Part shown: one piece after another, positions 10,995 to 21,917 of the stretch
Layout: each line of letters opens with the position of its first letter
How positions within the stretch are numbered: the stretch's first letter is position 1
Origin: Symbiodinium kawagutii
Taxonomy: Eukaryota > Sar > Dinophyceae > Suessiales > Symbiodiniaceae
Assembly: GCA_009767595.1 (NCBI GenBank)
Contig: VSDK01014227.1
Location: 32,338-96,337, forward strand
Reading direction: 5' to 3'
Length of the DNA: 64,000 nucleotides
The notes under the pieces: model-generated
The model's input: only the letters and a program-made list of their open reading frames with translations
Told to the model about the DNA's origin: nothing
The model's database searches: none
Made by a program: the position numbers and the translations under genes

Positions 10995-12044
10995 GGCGAT
11001 GCCATCTGAGAATCTCAAGGATTCCAAAGAATAGGTGGCAAAAAAAATGCTAAAAAAGCAGTTGTACTAAACTACAGCAAGTTCGCAAGTACAGACTCAA
11101 GTGTAAATATTGCACGGTTGCCAAAGTGCGACTCTTTTTCCAGAAAAACCGCCGGCGCGACTGAGATGTCGATGAGCGGCTGGGCCTTCTGTGCCTTTGC
11201 CAAGCCTTTGCCCACACGAGCTCGTGTCATGAGGCTGTTGGAACGTACAAGATGGCCTCCTGCGAGGACGCTGGCAGCTTTCTTTTCCTTTTTTTTCCAA
11301 GTTTTCCCTGATTCAAATGAGGTTTCTTCAAATTGGGAACCCTTAAAACGGATGGTTGAGATGATTAAAATTGGATGATTTGGGGGTACCCGCATTCTAA
11401 GATACCACCAAATCCTGAACATTTTCCAAAGTCTGGGGCCACAGGCTGGCCAAGTGGCAGTGCATTTCCTCAACAGTGCTGATGCAGAACGTGGCACCTC
11501 TCTGCAGGTGCAAACTGTGCGAACTTTGAACATGGTAATTCCATCCAAGCAGAAAACAGGAAACAACACCTGTAATATCCTGTAATCAATGTAATCACTG
11601 TTATTTCTGCAGTAAACATTCTTAAAGACCTAGATATTACCTGTTATTACGAGAAACACAACTGATTGGTTTTAGCTTCGTCACTGGATGTGTCACTTTT
11701 GCTGTAGCTTTGCCTACCGCGCTTCTTATAGGTTTCCTGTGGCTCTGGAGCAGCTCCAGTTTGGGCGAAGGTCAGCAGGANNNNNNNNNNNNNNNNNNNN
11801 NNNNNNNNNNNNNNNNNNNNNNNNNNNNNNNGGCGAAGTGCAGCAGGAAACCCAAGACGGAAGAATCCCACGTGTCACCGGTTTTGGATGCGCCCCAAAG
11901 CCACTAGAGATTCTATGTTGCATATCTGGCTTATCAAACTAGAATGTATTTCTCTGTTGCATTTTACAGACTTCCAGTTTCTAGTTTGGGAGAAGGATAC
12001 ACGAAACGTAATCAGCTCCACCGCATTTTTGTTTTCTTTCCAAG
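10995..12044. other. intergenic stretch with assembly gap
   Basis: After the stop at 10992-10994 comes about 1 kb without a convincing exon. The stretch around 11375-11400 carries GATGATTTGGGGGTACCC, a motif shared with three other places in the window. Frames at 11072-11569 on the minus strand are open but show no family features. Confidence 0.4.
11781..11831. other. assembly gap (51 Ns)
   Basis: Fifty-one unresolved bases lie here. The sequence on each side shares a short similar string (gggcgaaggtcagcagga before, ggcgaagtgcagcaggaa after), so the gap may sit in a local tandem repeat that collapsed. Frames across it are not meaningful. Confidence 0.98.
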
Positions 12045-12088
12045 GCCGGACTTGCGGTGAGTGCACTGTGAACGTGCCCAACATCAAG
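12045..12088 (+). CDS. 44-nt 'PNI' exon, copy 1
   Basis: The exon is entered at CAAG|GCCGG and left at ATCAAG|GCCTG (GC donor), starting with two bases that complete a codon. It reads RTCGECTVNVPNIK. Copy 2 at 20501-20544 is also 44 nt, same phase and GC donor, and reads KVCGACDVTIPNIN. Pattern: [RK]-x-CG-x-C-x-V-x2-PNI. Length, phase and motif agreement make this a real duplicated exon. No named domain recognised. Confidence 0.65.
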
Positions 12089-13560
12089 GCCTGCAGACAT
12101 CTGTTTCCTTTCACAAAAGCAGCTCTGCAGTTGGCTGATCCCAAAGCCATGTCATGCCATTTCCATTAGACGATGCGGCTGACGCCCTTCCATTACCTTG
12201 CATCTCTGTGAGGAATTCAGCGACACGTGCAATGTCTACTGTAAGTACCAGCCCGGCAGGAAAACTCAGACTTGCAACTTGAGAGTCGATAGAGAGAGCG
12301 AGAGAGAGAGAGATTGAGACCCTTGCAGTTTTTGTAGGAAATGGCTGAATCGTGGGCAGACTTCCAATCCACGACTTCCATGGTTGAAATTTGTTGTATT
12401 CATTTGGTTCCGTTTTTCAGCGGTGAATCCCAGACCTGTCTTTTTCTGAATCACAAACATTTTCAAATTGGTCCTTCTGCCAAGGTTCTCCCAAATGCAT
12501 CTCCGCATCTATTGCATACCATCCGGACTCCTGTGATGTAAAGTGTCAAGCTCAGCTGATGTTTGGAGTGGTCTAGGCACTTGATCAGGTGCTCCATTGC
12601 CACATGAAGATCAGGAAGTGAACTTCTGCAGTCCCCAAAAAAGGTTTGGAGAGAGATAAATCTAAGATAGATATACAACCTGCTTTCGATATTTCAAGCT
12701 TGCAAGTGGCACTCGTTTGCATGCTCGCTCAGTTTTTGCAAACACATCGGATCCAAAAATAAATTGGCAAGGGCAATGAGCGTGCAACTCGGGTCAAACG
12801 CGCTCTGTAGACACCTGTTGTTATTCACCCTGGAAATTTCCACCCCACCAGCGGCACCACAAATTTTGTGCACTGATAATTTCTGATTTATGATGCATGG
12901 CCACCACCGCCTGAGGATGGGAGCCTCCTGCGACTATAGATTCAGTCAGGCCTGGAAACTCAAAGTGTTCCACCCTGGAAGTGACATACTGTGACCGTGC
13001 TTGATACTGACTCAGTATGAATGGATGATGAACGGATGCGCAGCGCTGTACTGTTGAGTATCCCGCAGGATCAAGATGCAATTTGTGAGTGCGACAAGGC
13101 GGGCCTGTTCAGAGCATAGAAAGATAGCACATAGCCTGGCTGAGACAAGTGATAGTGTGCACCTCAAAGAATTTGCAACTTCCCTTTTTTAGATTTTCGA
13201 AGATTTTGGGAGCCAAGGTGTTGTATCCTCATCAAAAGGTTCAGGCACTGTTGGAAGCTCAGACCCTGTGAGGTTCTTGGAGTTGCAGGCCAAAACCGTG
13301 CTGTGATCATGTCAAGTCTGACAGGTATGCACAGTGTGGTGGCAAAGAATGGAGGGGCCGCAGCACATGTGAGGCTTCGGAATACCGTCAGTGTGCAACA
13401 AATCAAAGCCAGTTTCTATCCCCAAAAAATTATCATATCTTCAGTGTTCACTGCAGGCCGGTGCTGTGTGCAATGCATGGATCTCAGAGTCACTTTCGCG
13501 ACCAGCCTCGACAGTTTGGTTTCCTGGTTTTCTAAGCTGTTTGTCGCATTTGTCGCCCAG
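12089..13560. other. intron-like stretch
   Basis: No exon is firmly supported. It contains a GA run (about 12288-12312) and several AG|G sites. Frames around 13303-13500 are open on the + strand but without motif support. Confidence 0.35.
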
Positions 13561-13594
13561 ATTGTTGATGAGTGGTACTCCCAGTGTGTGCCAG
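13561..13594 (+). CDS. CBM1-like tail exon, copy 1
   Basis: It reads IVDEWYSQCVP, the closing signature of family-1 carbohydrate-binding modules (fungal-type cellulose-binding: [NE]-x-[YW]-YSQC), in which the aromatic residues face cellulose. Counting from the preceding AG, the stretch to GTGCCAG is 34 nt, the same length as the matching exon at 22223-22256. The exon is entered at AG|A rather than AG|G and the donor is unclear. The front half of this CBM1 copy was not found. Confidence 0.5.
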
Positions 13595-13675
13595 CTTTGG
13601 CAGCTGGCACCTCAGAGTGAGAGGTTCATTGTCATAGTTTCATGTAGTTTCAATATTCTACTCATAGGCTATTGC

Positions 13676-13722
13676 CATCCATGGCTATCCATGGCCATCC
13701 ATGGCCATCCATGGCCGATTAT
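13676..13722. repeat. 12-bp tandem repeat
   Basis: The unit ccatccatggcc (with one ctat variant) is repeated almost four times. The unit is self-complementary around ccatgg and could form a small hairpin. Confidence 0.8.
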
Positions 13723-13995
13723 GTGCATGTACAAACTACATTGCCTGTTATATACCGATGAGATTTACCACTATTTGAGAGGTTTTTGGATTTGCTCAGG
13801 CCCAGCCTGGTATCAAGTTCACGAGTGGAGAAGCTGAGCTGGTCGGAGCCTTGAGCAACATGCTACGAGCCTCAGCAAATCGAGCCCGGGCCTAGGCGGC
13901 TTCGCAGACTCCAATTGGTGGTGAGGAACGCGAGGGGCAGCAGTGCAAAGGGTGGCAAGTGCAGTTGTTGCTCGCAGCGGAAGTGTCCCTTGAAA

Positions 13996-14136
13996 GAAAC
14001 ATGAAGAAGTTGAAGTTGAAGTTGAAAGAAGTTGAAGTTGATGAAGTTGAAGTTGAAGTTGAAAGAAGTTGAAGTTGAAGTTGAAGTTGAAAGAAACATG
14101 AAGAAGTTGAAGTTGAAGTTGAAGTTGAAGAAGTTG
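13996..14136. repeat. GAAGTT hexanucleotide repeat tract
   Basis: About 140 bp is made of gaagtt and gaagttgaaagaa units. The complementary strand is open as Asn/Phe/Ser/Thr repeats, an artefact of composition. It sits just before the alanine-rich exon at 14172. Confidence 0.85.
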
Positions 14137-14171
14137 CTGAGCACGGGTCCTTTGTTGTCACTCCTCTCCAG

Positions 14172-14300
14172 GAGGACCTGGGTGCCGGGCCGGTCCTTGG
14201 CGCAATGGCCGTGGCTGGTGTGGCTGGCGCAGCTGGCGCCGCGGCTGGCGAAGTGGTGGATGCTGCCTGTTCTGCTCATCCAGCGTGTGCTGATCTGAAG
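14172..14300 (+). CDS. Ala/Gly-rich exon
   Basis: It is entered at CTCCAG|GAGGACC and reads EDLGAGPVLGAMAVAGVAG, then an Ala/Gly run, then GEVVDAACSAHPACADL. The composition is like a flexible or hydrophobic Ala/Gly segment with three cysteines. A less certain Ala-rich exon precedes it (about 13820-13878, AELVGALSNMLRASANRARA). The exact end is uncertain because several GC/GT donors are possible after 14240. Confidence 0.5.
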
Positions 14301-14619
14301 CCGATGTCTCAGTTGAAACGAAGTGATGGGCTGATCCCATGGCAGTTTGATACTTCAACTAACAGTGATCTACCCATGGTGATAGATTTTTTTAAAGGTT
14401 AAGTTTAATGGTTCAATGAAGTGCACATTTAAACACGTTAAAATCACATGGCATGTGTTTTTATGGAAATGCTTTGATCCCCAGAAGTTTCATGAGCCAC
14501 GGCCACGGGATTCTTTGACAGCAGGCAATCTCTCTTGTATATCGGATATTTTTTTCTTTTTTCCCCAGATAGCTGACAAGCTATAAGGGGTTCTTACTTC
14601 TAAATAGTAGGGCCTCGAA

Positions 14620-14965
14620 TCGGCGCTTCTTTTTGCCGCTGCTCTGCCGCTGCTCATGCTTGTCCCCCGTTGTCTCGTCTTTCTCCTTTGTCTCCCTTGT
14701 GGTTCTGGATCGGCGCTCTGTTTGCCGCTGCTCTGCCGCTGCTCATGCTTGTCCCCCGTTGTCTCGTCTTTCTCCTTTGTCTCCCTTGTGGTTCTGGATC
14801 GGCGCTCTGTTTGCCGCTGCTCTGCCGCTGCTCATGCTTGTCCCCCGTTGTCTCGTCTTTCTCCTTTGTCTCCCTTGTGGTTCTGGATCGGCGCTCTGTT
14901 TGCCGCTGCTCTGCCGCTGCTCATGCTTGTCTCCCTTTGTCTCCCCTTTGTCTCCCCGAGCTATG
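14620..14965. repeat. 89-bp tandem repeat, about four copies
   Basis: The string ggttctggatcggcgctctg starts at 14701, 14790 and 14879, giving an 89-bp period with almost no divergence between copies; partial copies flank them. Each unit contains tttgccgctgctctgccgctgctcatgc, then a CT-rich half. Frames are open because 89 is not a multiple of three and the unit lacks stops. The near identity implies recent expansion. Confidence 0.9.
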
Positions 14966-15769
14966 AAAAAATATTGTGCAGGGCGGGATAAAACACACAC
15001 AACCTAAGATCTATGAAAATATTATTGCAAACAAACCATGCAATTCAAAACGCAGGTTTATGGTACGCACCCTGGAAATCTTTGTGTGCAAAGCGCCCGC
15101 TATCTGGGGTCTATGCTGGTGTAATTTCTCGTATATGGATAAGTATCCATTAACCTTGTACAACTAACCATTGTATGTCGGATATTCTTCGCCTTTCCGT
15201 TGATGAAGGCTGTCTGGCAATTGCTGCCCAAATGACGAAGCGGTACGGCTCCCAAACTGCTCGTGCAGAACCTTTGTGCAGTCGAATTTTCAACTTCCGA
15301 GGTCGTCCTTGGCTGCTGCAAGAACTTCGACCCGGCACATTTCTCAATTTCCTTATTTCATGTCATTTCATGTCATTTCATGTCATTCCAAATGCAAAGG
15401 ATTTCCTTTCGATGAAGTGCTTTTAAATGCTTTAAATAGATTTCAGCCGCCTGAAGTTGACAATCGTAAACAGTGAAAGAGGCGATTGAAGAACGGAATG
15501 GAGTCACATGAGTGGAATTGCTGCCTGTTTCAGGATGCTGTTAGAGCGGTGCCAACTGAGCCACCAGCCGGGCCCTCATCAACTGTCGTGGAGAATCATG
15601 AATCTTCGGGTAAACTGATCAGCACTACGTCCTATCATTTCACAGCTTCCACTTGCTTGCATCAAAATAAAGGATGTATTGATCAAAGCAAAGGCAGAGA
15701 GTCCCAGATTTCTTTTTGACACAATAGACATCTGGTAAAATTGATTTTGGTCGCTCAGCTTCCATTGAG

Positions 15770-15862
15770 GTGATTTTTGCCACCGTTGCGCCAGCCACTG
15801 TTGCGCCATTGGTGACACCGCCTCCACCACCTTTACCGGTCCTGCTCCCAAGGGAACTCGCT
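15770..15862 (+). CDS. Val/Ala/Pro-rich exon
   Basis: It is entered at CATTGAG|GTGATT and reads VIFATVAPATVAPLV, then a Pro run and LPVLLPRELA. The TVAP repeats match the style of the Thr/Ala/Pro exon at 28306. It is probably a linker in the secreted protein. The 3' end is not fixed; open frame continues to 16183 but looks intronic after the Pro-rich part. Confidence 0.45.
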
Positions 15863-16589
15863 GGGTTGCAGGCTGTTTTCGTGTGGAAACTTACAGGAAA
15901 GCCTTACCTGCTCACCTTTTGGAAAGGTCCCTTCAGCATAACTTGCAAGGACCAGTCCTACTGGAAGAATGGGACCACCCGGCCAACGCAGGCGATGGCA
16001 GTCTTAGAAGTGCTGCAAATCAGGATGCTTTCATTGTTTGTTGGTGGTAGAAATGGTGAAGGCAGAGCTGTCATGCCTTCCAGCAGAACCGAAAGGCTGC
16101 AGCATCTTGGCTCGGACAGACTCTTCTTTCTCTGCTGCATCTCATTCTTTTTGCACTCGTTCTGCTTTCTGATCTCTTTATGAGACTTTCTGCCTGTGCT
16201 CCATGTTTGTCCAAGGGATGATTTGTAGCACAGCATCTGAATCGACTGTGGCATTTCGCCTCTTTCGTTCTTTGCACATTCTTTCCAGATTGCCTGACCC
16301 CTTCGCAAAGCAAGGTGCCATCAAGAACAAGCTCATGTGCTTAAGTGAAGGGCTCAAGGTCTTGCAAGAAAGTTGGATCGCGATGGTTTATAAGTTCGAC
16401 TTTGCTTTTCTTCAGCAAGATTGGAGAAGCGACGATAGATCAGATGCGAATGAATTTGACCTTCCCCCTGGCAGCCTTTTTTCCCTTCGCCGCAAGGCCA
16501 TGCATTGGCCATGCATGTCTAACTTACACAGCACCGTCCTCCTTGCAGGTATTGGGCAGTCTTTTGTTTTTTCCCCAAAAGGATCTATG

Positions 16590-17080
16590 GCATTTGTTCA
16601 ACATCATTTTACACAGCACATTCTTGCACAAGTTGTATTTACACAACTCGAGTTTTCACAGCGCGAGGTTTCCTCAGCAAAGCTCTTAGAAACCTTGGTT
16701 TCATTTTTTTCACGGCAGCGCTTTTACGCAGCCTTTTTCTTTATGCAATGCAATGAAACCTTTGAGCAATAATGTATCCCCCAAAACACTCCTAATTGCG
16801 CAGCAACTCTTTTGCCGCAACATAGCTTTGCACAACTTATGTTTATGCGACACAACGTATACAGTATCATTGCACAGCCACCTGCTTCCACACAGACACC
16901 ATGCTTTCACGCCACACAACTTGTATCCAACAAAGCCTTTACATGCCTCTCAGCAACCCTCGTACGCAGAACATCTTTTGCACAACATGAGTTCGCACAA
17001 CCGCACTTTCACACAGCCTTTACACGTCAAAGCTCTTGCACAAGAAAGGGAGTGCACAAGTCAAGTCTTCAGACTGCAAA
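16590..17080. repeat. degenerate short periodic repeat (TTNCACARC type)
   Basis: About 490 bp in which strings like tttACACAGC, ttgCACAAGT, ttACACAACT and ttCACAGCgc recur roughly every 16-17 nt, too degenerate for a simple satellite. It lies in a presumed intron. A similar tract in the opposite orientation occurs at about 40430-40790. Confidence 0.55.
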
Positions 17081-17766
17081 GCTTTCCCCCACAACACGTG
17101 ATATGTACTTTCAGCACTTGCTTGATTATCTCTGAGCTTTTCCACCACAATGCCTGACATTAATTGGAGGACTGGATTCCTTGCAAGCCTTGGCTTTCAA
17201 AGCAAAAGCTGCTCTCGTGAAAAAAGCCAACCAGCAGGAAGCCAGGCCAATTGTGAAGTGTACAAACAGGCTGAGCAAAAAGGGCTTCAACGGCCCACCG
17301 CAAGCATCGGCTGTGTCGGCTGTGCTTCCGCTCTCGGAGTAAGCGACGGCAGCAGAAGTACTTCCCCGGGCTCCAACGACGTCAGCGCATTGAGAGCATA
17401 AATTCTTAGTGGACCACAGTGTGGAATGAATAAGTGAAATACAGTAATAATGCCGATATATATACATATAGTAATACTAATTGGAATAAAAAGTCTACAT
17501 TGATTGGATATCCACAGTAGACTTTACTTTCTTCACGATCGTATCGCACCAATCCAGTTGCTCATGCTCAGAGTTGCTGCCTCAACAACACCTCTTGTGC
17601 TTAGCTTCCCTCTTGCGTCAACGACCTGCCTCGTTTGCTGTAGGAAATGTCGCTGCGATACCAGCATTTGTTGCCTTTGGAGAGCTGATAAAGCCACCGC
17701 ATCTCTGATGTAATCTGATGGCCCCATCTGAACGCTCCTAGGACCTGCACACTCGAAGCATCTGAG

Positions 17767-18076
17767 GCCGAGTGGATGGTCGCACTGGATACCAAGTCCA
17801 TGGTCTCAATGTCGGTGGAGAGCCATGCGTTTGGTGCGGTGGCGGGTTCGAGACCTACACAACCCACCGCGTGTTGCATCCCTGAAAGCCTAAAAGATGA
17901 CAAAGTGATCCTTTGCATTGATCAAGAGCAAGTTGCATCAAGTAAGTCCATGTTTTGAAACAAGTTTTGAAAGAATTGGTTCACACTGACTGAAACACAA
18001 CGCGGGTGCCGTAGGCCCTGCACTGATTTCAGTGCTGCAGTTTGCGAGCCCTACGATTGGCTGATCCATGGCACTG
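17767..18076 (+). CDS. PCVWC module, fused-exon variant e
   Basis: Exon 17767-17845 (79 nt, CTGAG|GCCGA to GGCGG|GTTCG) reads DGRTGYQVHGLN then GGEPCVWCGGG. Exon 18015-18076 (62 nt, GTAG|GCCCTG to ACTG|GAAAGG, GA donor) reads CTDFSAAVCEPYDWLIHG. Both sizes equal those of variant c. It is more diverged at the SKDG position (VDG). No following GHAF exon in the right phase was found. Confidence 0.68.
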
Positions 18077-18164
18077 GAAAGGTGCCACAGATCGCCGTGT
18101 TGGTGCAGCCGTGGGTAGCGGAGTGTTTTGGTCAGGCCTTCGGCTCTGTGAATGTCCTCCCCTG

Positions 18165-18405
18165 AGTGACAGAAAAAGAGAAAGAGAAAGAGAAAGAATA
18201 CTAGAAAGAGAAAGATAGAAAGAGAATACTGAGAGAGAGAAAGAAAGAGATACAAAGAGAAAGAAAGATGGAGAGAGAGAGAGAGCACAATAGAAAATAT
18301 GCTAGAAAATACCAGAAAATAGAAGAGAGAGAGAAAATCAAATAGAAAATAGAAGAGAGAGAGAGAGAGAGAGAGTAGGGACAGAGAGAGAGAGAGGGTG
18401 AGGAC
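18165..18405. repeat. purine (AGAAAG/GAGA) repeat tract
   Basis: About 240 bp of almost pure purine sequence, mostly AGAAAG and GAGA units. The opposite strand reads as Ser/Leu/Phe repeats. From 18406 to 19615 I see only AT-richer intron-like sequence, with an 11-nt spliced-leader-like string on the minus strand at 19057-19067. Confidence 0.85.
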
Positions 18406-19615
18406 AGATGCAGATTTTGAGTGAGGATTATTTGGCAGTCAAACTCCAGACGTTGCGATGCCGCGAACTGAGGCACGTCATAGTCTGACTGTTGCCAGAT
18501 GCCATGCTCCATCCTTAGCTTTCATGGCATCTCCTCGGCACTTTTAATGGACACCTCGAAGCAGAACTCTTGCACAGCACAATGCAACAAAATACGCTAT
18601 GACTTTAGATGTCTCATCGGTTTTTTTACATGGCAAGTGGTCAATACCAACCAAAAAAGGAAAGGTGAGGATCTCAATTAAATGTGACTAGGGGTGTGTA
18701 TTGTAATGCTACATGGCACAAACAAATTGACATAAGAATGCGCAGAATCACACAGAACACTGCAGCACAATGTGCTCGGATAATCATCTAAGACACTAGG
18801 TATGGTGGTTATATACACTAAGACAATAAGATGTATTACGAGAACCACTGTACTCATGTACTCATGTACTATGCTGTGACTAATTTGATATGAGCTACAC
18901 TCAAAATTTACGTCATAATACTGAGCATTCGGAGGATCGTAGGGTTTCAGAAATCGATAAAAAACCTGAAAACGATAATACACTCACCAAAAAACGATGA
19001 TAGATTGACTTGCAAAAACTTGAAAAAAGAGAATACACTCACTCAATTTAGATGACCTTGAGCCAAACATTAAATATTGAGCGTTGCTGAATATAGTATA
19101 TAATCGTATTGGAAGAAATGCCAGAACAAATGAGCTTATGAGCTTATGCAGTATGATTATGATACTCACAATATGAAATTACAATAGTATGCAATTGACT
19201 AGAGTACAATATTATACGATGCGATAAGAGATGCTTCAAACGACATCACAATATTCCTCTTATGCGATACGTGTGCCTAATCATCAACTCCATGAAATAT
19301 GATGCTATTGTTCCAATAACACGATATTGAACATAACATATATCTGAAGCGTATGTATCAGTATTTATAGAACAAGCAATTTCATGTATAACAGGCAGAT
19401 GTGTTTGAGATGTGCCCCATGGAGCCAAGGAAGCCAAGAACTCTGTCTTCTCAGATGAGCAACTTTCGTGCTTGAAAGCATCAGAAGTTGGCTGCAATTC
19501 CCTTCGGGTGCGCCGGTGTGCAGCTATGGAAAGTACCTTGAAGAGAGCACTGAATGAACCGGTGAGGAATCGATGAATCGGTGAACAGAAAGGGATTGAC
19601 ACATTGAATTTGCAG

Positions 19616-20130
19616 GAGCGCGATCAGTGCTTGAGCAGCAAGGATGGACGCCCATACTCACAAGTCGCTGGTTTCAAGGTGCATTCTTTTGAATCAGGAA
19701 CTCTTGATGGTTACTTCTTTCTGTTTTTGGTTGCTTTTTCCTGTTTTGGTGACGCAGACCAACAACCAACCCTGCGTTTGGTGCAGTGGTGCGTCTCAGC
19801 CTCAGAAGTCTTTGGCATCGATTCCTTGACTTGAAAATCAGTAGTTACAGAAAGGACCTGCCACTCCAACAACGACAACATGTGTGAGCCTTTCGATTTC
19901 GTCATGAACGGCGCAGGACAGTCTGAGTGAAATATGCTTTGGTGCTGTGCAAGTCTCCTCATGAGAACGGATCATGTACAAACATGTGCACTTGCAGAAA
20001 CATTTAGAGAAGGGTATCAGGACGAATTGTTTGTCACTTGCAGAAGTTTCATTTCACCTCGCTGCTTGAGCGCGGTGAAGGACATGCCTTCGGCAGTAAC
20101 ACCGGTGCCCTGAACACGTACTGGGTGCCC
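19616..20130 (+). CDS. PCVWC cassette, four-exon copy f
   Basis: The exons are 19616-19678 (63 nt, GT donor), 19758-19792 (35 nt, GT), 19855-19916 (62 nt, GA) and 20081-20130 (50 nt, GA). They encode CLSSKDGRPYSQVAGFK, NNQPCVWCSGA, TCHSNNDNMCEPFDFVMNG and GHAFGSNTGALNTYWVP. The total is 210 nt, exactly 70 codons, phase 0 at both ends. The donors differ from those of copies b and d at several equivalent positions, so the donor dinucleotide drifts while position and phase stay fixed. Confidence 0.78.
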
Positions 20131-20500
20131 GAGTGTCAGGCACGGAGAAACTCACCAGGTCAGCTCTGACGGCGGCTTTGGACGCTTTTGTGCAGGACGG
20201 CAAACTCATTCGGAAGCGCTACGGCAGTGCTGCTTTCGACCGGGGCCTCCCCAAGACCGTCCAGGGCTCAGATCTTGGGTTTTTGCGCAAGTACTGAAAG
20301 AGGCAAGTTTCTTAGGCATTTTTTTTGTCAGCATATCCGTAAGCAGGCATTGTGTTTACTCGGACAAGTTGAGATTGGAAGGTGAAATGCGGTGGCGTCG
20401 AGTCAACCTGGAACGGCATCAGCTGAAACCTGAGATGATCAGGGCTGCCGGTGTGTCTTCAAGGAGCTGCCGCTGAGTGCCATGGGATGCCATGGCTAAG

Positions 20501-20544
20501 GCAAAGTCTGTGGCGCTTGTGACGTCACAATCCCCAACATCAAC
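20501..20544 (+). CDS. 44-nt 'PNI' exon, copy 2
   Basis: The exon is entered at CTAAG|GCAAAG and left at ATCAAC|GCGTGG (GC donor). It reads KVCGACDVTIPNIN, the counterpart of 12045-12088 in length, phase, donor type and motif. It follows cassette f by 370 bp, so the PNI exon may belong after a PCVWC cassette in the protein order. Confidence 0.65.
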
Positions 20545-20850
20545 GCGTGGGACCCAGACCCAGGAGATCTCCAAGATCAGGTCATGCGACTTGCGACTTG
20601 CTCTTAGGAGCGATTGACATTGCCATACATTTCCATTTAAGCATAGCATAGCACTCAAGGGAGATGGCACAGAGATGGCACAGAGATGGCACCATGCTTG
20701 ATTGAACATGGTCACTCATGACACAATACTTTCCTTGACAAACAGACAAATTTACTATTTGATTTCGTGGAAGACAGGGCAAATCTCTTGATGAGTGAGA
20801 GTAGTTCGTGTGCTTGTTGCATTTGTTGATAGCTACCGACAGACGTGAAG

Positions 20851-21436
20851 GCCACGTACGGAACATGCGAGAAGTACTGCGCTGCGCAAGGCATGGTAGT
20901 GCAGAAGCATCAAAAAGACAAAGGATGAAGCAGATTGAACTGCAACTATAATGGGTAAGCAACTATAGCCAGAGCTGCTATAATGAATTGATGATGCCAA
21001 TCTTGTTCCAAAGTGGGAAAGCAACTAAAAAGTTGACTCTGAGGATGAGCCATGACTGTTCCATCATGGCTCGTTCAGCGCGGGCTGGTTCCATCTTGAA
21101 GCAGTGCAGGTGGCAGGAAATGCGCAGCATCGGGTTTGGCATACACACATGACTGCCAAGTGCAGGGAGTGGAGTTGCTTCGGCCTGATTGTTTTGCTGT
21201 CCATGTGTTCAATCACTTCGATGATCTCGAAGTAAATCAGTATAAATCAGTTAATCATAGAATATCATAGTCAATCTATGTCAATCTATTTTTTTTGAAG
21301 CTGAAATATTGCGCTGATGATTTTGCCTGTTCTTCCAGTTGCGCATTTTGGTGCGCCAGTTACCTGCTGCTGTGCAATACACCTTTTGAAGAGGGCGAAG
21401 CTGCTCGCTGTAGATGCCAGTCTGGAGAGGCAGGCT
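20851..21436 (+). CDS. YCAAQG exon and CRC exon
   Basis: Exon 20851-20890 (GAAG|GCCACG to GCAAG|GCATG, GC donor) reads ATYGTCEKYCAAQ and parallels 4407-4452. A later segment, about 21320-21436, reads ASYLLLCNTPFEEGEAARC then RCQSGE and ends GGAGAG|GCAGG (GC donor), resembling the CEC exons. The order YC..QG then CxC matches the 4.4-4.9 kb locus, supporting a repeated two-ended Cys-rich domain. The start of the second segment is uncertain. Confidence 0.5.
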
Positions 21437-21917
21437 ATGGCACGAGTGGATTGTCTCGGTGTAAGGAATTTCCACGGCAATCCAACCCAAAAGTGAACCC
21501 TGTTTCAATGATGGTAAGCCTGGGAAGCTGACCAAATATCGCCAGCTGTTCATGTAGACTTTTGTCCTGGCCTTCCGGTTGAGCGATGCAGAAGTAGTTG
21601 CCTTTTGCTTGGATAGGCCATCTCTTCTGTTGATGATGATAGCTATGATGCATGGATGATGGATAGCGATGCTTGGCACCTCTGTCGCCCGTCTCAAGCT
21701 TGCAGGTGGCCACTCAGACAGCGACAGCATCCGCAGCTTTGCCACAGCCTCCGTGATGGGCTTAGATGAAGCTCTTGGGAAACGAAGCAGAGCTGGGGTC
21801 AGCCCAAAATCCTAAGGAGAGCTTACCAAAGAATTTGTATTACTAGCGCAAAAATCTAGTACTAAGGGGAACTCAGTGCCTAAGCAGAGCTTCGCCGAGT
21901 TTGCAGAGTTGCTTTAG

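Noticed and set aside
14633..15007. ORFs of 98-124 codons with repeated Cys/Leu/Ser segments
   Set aside because: They come from the 89-bp tandem repeat, which lacks stops; no motif or splice logic supports coding.
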